Below are positions 4,748-6,374 of a stretch of DNA of 6,374 nt, one piece after another. The stretch is from the NCBI GenBank assembly GCA_946886645.1, contig CAMPIY010000103.1, forward strand, positions 1-6,374, in the 5' to 3' direction. Positions within the stretch are counted from its first letter, which is position 1; each line of letters opens with the position of its first letter. The notes under the pieces were generated by a model. It searched no databases and was not told the DNA's origin. It was given only the letters and a program-made list of their open reading frames with translations. The position numbers and the translations under genes were made by a program. Origin of the DNA: an uncultured Sphingomonas sp. GTDB taxonomy: Bacteria; Pseudomonadota; Alphaproteobacteria; Sphingomonadales; Sphingomonadaceae.

Positions 4748-6325
4748 CTAAAAGCGGTTCATCAGCCGCCTGATCCCCGCGAACGGCGAGAGGCGTTCCC
4801 GGTACCAGTCGAACAGCAGCATATCGTCCTGAATGCTCAGCGTATGCGGGCCTTTCACCCGGTCGAACGAGGCGGCGCCCATTTCCGTCTCGCGATAGCG
4901 GTCGGGGCCGATTTCATCGATCCGGAAGGCGATGACGCCATCGCCATATCCGCTTGGGAAATCCTGGCCGAGGCGGACGAGGCCGGCCGGCCAGCGATGC
5001 ACCGGGCCGGCCATTCGTCCCCCGCGAACCGAAATGCGGATCGGGCTCGCCGGATGTTCTTCGAACCGGCCGAAGAGGCCGTCGGCCGACCAGAGACGAA
5101 GGACGCACGGTTTCTCGCTGCGGCGATTGCCGAACAAATAAAGGCGGCCGTCATGGCGAAGCAAGGTCGGGTCGAAAATCGCTGGCTCGTCAATGTCGAG
5201 ATCGGCGACGCGTCGCGCCTCGCCTCCCTCGATGGCGAACACCGCCGGCCGCGACCAACCGCAGACTTCCGGAACGAGATAGTCACGTCCGCCCTCGCTG
5301 ACGCCTGCAGGATAAGAGACATGGCCCGCCATTCCCGCGATTTCCCGCTGGCCGTTGCCGGTCACGCGGACCAATTCGCCCTTGCCCGTCCAGCCGTCCA
5401 TCGCTTCCAGCAGGATTGAGCCGTCGGCCCCATTGTAGAAAGGATCGGCGTGGAAGCGGTGCGGCGGCCGGACCGGCAGGGTCCGCCAGCCCTCGACCGC
5501 CGCATTTGCCTTGCCGATCGCCTCCAGCGGATCGCCTGCCGTCGCGGCAACCAGCGACACTCTCCAATGCTTTTCCACGAAGGCGCCATAAGCGAGACGG
5601 CGGGCCAGCCTGACCAGCTTCTGGGTGACGAAACGGATCACGGCCAGGTTCGAAGGGAGGCGGTACATGGGGCCGGTCGGCTCGATCGGCAGACGCGTGC
5701 CATCCTTCAATGCCGAAAGCGCCTTGGGCAGCAGCAACGGCGAGAGGCGGAAGGCTTCGATCAGGGTCCGGCGATAGCTTTGTTCGGCGATGCGGCTCTC
5801 GGCGATGGCGAGGACTTCGCCGGAGTCCAGCCGGTTGGACAATATCTGGACGATCTGGCCCAGGAACGGCTTGCCCTGGATCAGTTCATGAAAGCCCGCG
5901 GGGCGGCCGCGAAAGCTGCGCGGATCGCCATGATGGTAGGAAAGGATCGGCACCGCCAGGCGGTCCGTGTCCGGAACCCGGAGGAGGGTCAGCCAGAATT
6001 TGACGATCGCGTCGATCCGCTGCTCCGCGATCCACCGGAGCGCATCGTCCGGAAGCGATGCCCACGCGCCGTCCATGTCCGGCGTGAACTCGATCCGTCC
6101 GGCGATGCGGAAATCGCCGGTCGGGAAGGGGACGGGCCGTGTGAGACGGTTCCGGACGCTTAGCAGGTTGAGGAGGTAGTAGAGCCCGTGCCGGACTGGC
6201 CGCCGCGGCAAGGGCGGGTCGTCGCAGACGAGCAGGTAAAGCTCATGATCCTTCGCGATCAGCTCGATCGCTCGTCGCTGCCAGTCGCTTAAAGTCCGGC
6301 CGTTGCAGAGGATCGCGATGCGCAT
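4748..6325 (-). CDS. Formyltransferase-like domain fused to a GINT1-N-like beta-propeller domain
   Basis: A 525-residue two-domain protein without a signal peptide. Residues 1 to about 210 resemble the formyltransferase fold: an N-terminal Rossmann-like start MRIAILCNGR, then ILSYHHGDPRSFRGRPAGFHE (128-147), equivalent to the formyl-folate loop N-x-H-x-S-LLP-xx-RG, and LDSGEVL (166-172) with the conserved Asp D167. H131 and D167 are kept, but the usual catalytic Asn is Ser129. Residues from about 285 have repeated propeller-like blades: FHADPFY, then SYPAGVSEGGRDYLVPE, then FDPTLLRHDGRLYLFGN and a late GPHTLSIQDDMLLFDWY. This pattern recalls the N-terminal domain of plant glucosamine inositolphosphorylceramide transferase and its bacterial relatives. 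A sugar or surface-glycan modifying role is inference. An in-frame TAA lies 9 bases before the ATG, so 6325 is the first possible ATG; the ribosome binding site is weak. Confidence 0.75.
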   Translation of the reverse strand: MRIAILCNGRTLSDWQRRAIELIAKDHELYLLVCDDPPLPRRPVRHGLYYLLNLLSVRNRLTRPVPFPTGDFRIAGRIEFTPDMDGAWASLPDDALRWIAEQRIDAIVKFWLTLLRVPDTDRLAVPILSYHHGDPRSFRGRPAGFHELIQGKPFLGQIVQILSNRLDSGEVLAIAESRIAEQSYRRTLIEAFRLSPLLLPKALSALKDGTRLPIEPTGPMYRLPSNLAVIRFVTQKLVRLARRLAYGAFVEKHWRVSLVAATAGDPLEAIGKANAAVEGWRTLPVRPPHRFHADPFYNGADGSILLEAMDGWTGKGELVRVTGNGQREIAGMAGHVSYPAGVSEGGRDYLVPEVCGWSRPAVFAIEGGEARRVADLDIDEPAIFDPTLLRHDGRLYLFGNRRSEKPCVLRLWSADGLFGRFEEHPASPIRISVRGGRMAGPVHRWPAGLVRLGQDFPSGYGDGVIAFRIDEIGPDRYRETEMGAASFDRVKGPHTLSIQDDMLLFDWYRERLSPFAGIRRLMNRF

Positions 6326-6374
6326 CGGGCCTGCTTAGAAGCAGCGAGGCCGGGTAGGAAAGGCCGGAAGCGTT
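6326..6374. other. Upstream flank of the formyltransferase-propeller gene
   Basis: Forty-nine bases to the window edge. I see no coding sequence, and no promoter that can be placed with confidence; the expected promoter of the minus-strand gene may lie here or beyond the edge. Confidence 0.3.

Noticed and set aside
4049..5419. Long 456-codon open frame on the plus strand
   Set aside because: It lies antisense across ppk2 and the formyltransferase-propeller gene, both strongly recognised. Long open antisense frames are expected in GC-rich coding DNA, and its protein shows no family motif.

Overview
The window reads as a piece of a high-GC alphaproteobacterial chromosome, most likely from a sphingomonad (order Sphingomonadales). 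This rests on the rplJ-type protein, the codon use, the TTGCCA/TTGACT-type promoter hexamers and the overall gene style. It is a judgement from sequence character and not a database match. I see no tRNA, rRNA, CRISPR array, insertion sequence or phage gene.

Left end (1-529, minus strand): the first half of the ribosomal protein L10 gene (rplJ), preceded by a leader of about 240 nt with several hairpins and a recognisable promoter. Directly upstream of that promoter sits a small exported cupredoxin-like copper protein (530-916, minus), with no visible terminator between the two.

Centre (1050-3148, plus strand): two genes overlapping by 4 bp. The first encodes an exported PPP-type metallophosphatase with a complete metal-binding set (Shewanella-like group). 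The second encodes an exported protein that is not named by any obvious family motif, but whose layout resembles the CotH / atypical protein-kinase-like fold. It has a possible catalytic Asp in an N-x-D-W segment, an H-N pair, and a D-F-D motif in the position of a kinase DFG. If that reading is right, the pair is a translationally coupled extracytoplasmic kinase and phosphatase.

Right (3145-6325, minus strand): three genes running towards the pair. Listed from right to left in transcription order they are a two-domain protein joining a formyltransferase-like domain to a beta-propeller-like domain, a class I polyphosphate kinase 2 (ppk2), and a DUF4956 multi-pass membrane protein. The DUF4956 stop codon and the stop codon of the CotH-like gene share one CTAG, so the two units converge with no gap.

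The most interesting theme is the grouping of polyphosphate kinase, DUF4956 membrane protein, CotH-like protein and PPP phosphatase within 3.7 kb. From general knowledge of bacterial gene neighbourhoods, DUF4956 genes often lie next to VTC-type polyphosphate polymerases and CotH kinases. Here a PPK2 appears where a VTC polymerase would be expected. That suggests, as inference, a polyphosphate- or phosphorylation-linked envelope module.
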